In this document: positions 63,475-64,000 of the stretch, piece by piece
How the letters are laid out: each line of letters opens with the position of its first letter
How positions within the stretch are numbered: the first letter of the stretch is position 1
NCBI GenBank assembly: GCA_023053685.1
Contig: JALIGW010000013.1
Location: 16,219,501-16,283,500, forward strand
DNA: 64,000 nucleotides
Direction of reading: 5' to 3'
Origin: Diadophis punctatus similis
Lineage: Eukaryota; Chordata; Lepidosauria; Squamata; Dipsadidae
The notes under the pieces: generated by a model
Database searches by the model: none
Seen by the model: the letters and a program-made list of their open reading frames with translations, nothing else
What the model was told of the DNA's origin: nothing
Position numbers and translations under genes: made by a program

Positions 63475-64000
63475 TAAACATTTATAAGGCACTACGCAGT
63501 CTAAAACCATCTCTATCTATTAGACCTGATGGAGTATGTGCCTACTTCTTAAAAAAGCTTTCCACTGCCTTAGCAGAATCTCTAAGCATAATCTTTGAAA
63601 AATCTTTCAGGACCAGCTCCTTGCCCAACCTATGGTCACTAGGGTAATCCCTATCTTCAAAAAAGGAGACCCCACCCTAGTTGAAAATTACAGACCAATC
63701 TCTTTATGTTGTATCATCTGCAAAGTCATGGAATCAATCATTAACCAATCCATTACCCTCCACTTAGAAACAAACAACCTACTCTCCAACAAACAATTTG
63801 GTTTCAGGAAAAATTTATCCTGTAATCTCCTACACTGTAAAAACATATGGACTACATAACTCAATCAGGGCAAAGCAATAGACACAATTTACATAGACTT
63901 TTGTAAAGCCTTTGATTCAGTGGTACATGACAAACTACTTCTAAAATTAAAATCTTACGGCATTTCTGGACCCCTGCATAAATGGATAGCTGTGTTCTTG
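63475..64000 (+). pseudogene. Rex/CR1-like LINE reverse transcriptase, N-terminal half, broken
   Basis: RPDGVCAYFLKKLSTALAES, a frameshift near 63635, VTRVIPIFKKGDPTLVENYR, NKQFGF, an in-frame TAA at 63857, then YIDFCKAFDSVVHDKLL (reverse-transcriptase motif A with its aspartate). Runs off the window. Probably the same family as the C-terminal copy at 33336. Confidence 0.88.

Noticed and set aside
1..64000. Endogenous retrovirus or CRISPR array
   Set aside because: No LTR pair, gag/pol block or spaced direct-repeat array was seen; all direct repeats are microsatellites or transposon interiors.

Overview
This is a vertebrate nuclear genome window, almost certainly from a squamate reptile and most likely an advanced snake. 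The reasons are a split-gene structure with GT-AG introns and a dense repeat load typical of squamates: CR1, L2, Rex/CR1-like, L1 and Penelope elements, tRNA-derived SINEs, many hAT DNA elements, Tc1/mariner-like MITEs, and long AT-rich pentanucleotide arrays attached to LINE 3' ends. No bacterial-type operons, rRNA, genuine tRNA genes or CRISPR arrays are present.

Two paralogous sodium/proton exchanger genes lie head to tail on the minus strand. SLC9A4 (NHE4) is represented by its last four coding exons (58560 down to the stop at 47566); its earlier exons lie beyond the right edge. About 23 kb of intergenic DNA separates it from SLC9A2 (NHE2), whose first eight coding exons run from a CpG-rich start region at about 24.07 kb down to 958; its last exons lie beyond the left edge. 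SLC9A4 upstream of SLC9A2 in the same orientation matches the order I recall for mammals. All splice junctions were read by eye and keep phase: 585 codons plus 2 nt for SLC9A2, and 232 codons plus the stop for the SLC9A4 part.

By region: 0-24 kb is SLC9A2, with introns carrying a roughly 890-bp pentanucleotide array seeded by a CR1 tail, several hAT elements, an inverted pair of Penelope termini, a mariner-like MITE and a lineage-specific palindromic MITE. 24-47.5 kb is intergenic and almost entirely layered transposons, including a MITE split by a Penelope element that itself hosts three hAT insertions. 47.5-58.6 kb is the SLC9A4 3' end with L2, CR1, SINE and hAT insertions in its introns. 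58.6-64 kb is upstream SLC9A4 intron, ending in a broken Rex/CR1-like reverse transcriptase.

The most unusual object is a 1,994-bp hAT-like DNA transposon at 53637-55630, bounded by an exact 8-bp target duplication, in the intron between the SLC9A4 exons at 53.1 and 58.5 kb. It carries a captured 5' gene fragment: a start codon, a 60-codon first exon closely resembling the axonemal radial-spoke protein RSPH14, its GT splice donor and, 34 bp upstream of the ATG, a perfect X-box (RFX site) of the kind that drives cilia genes. This looks like transduplication of a ciliary promoter plus first exon by a hAT element.
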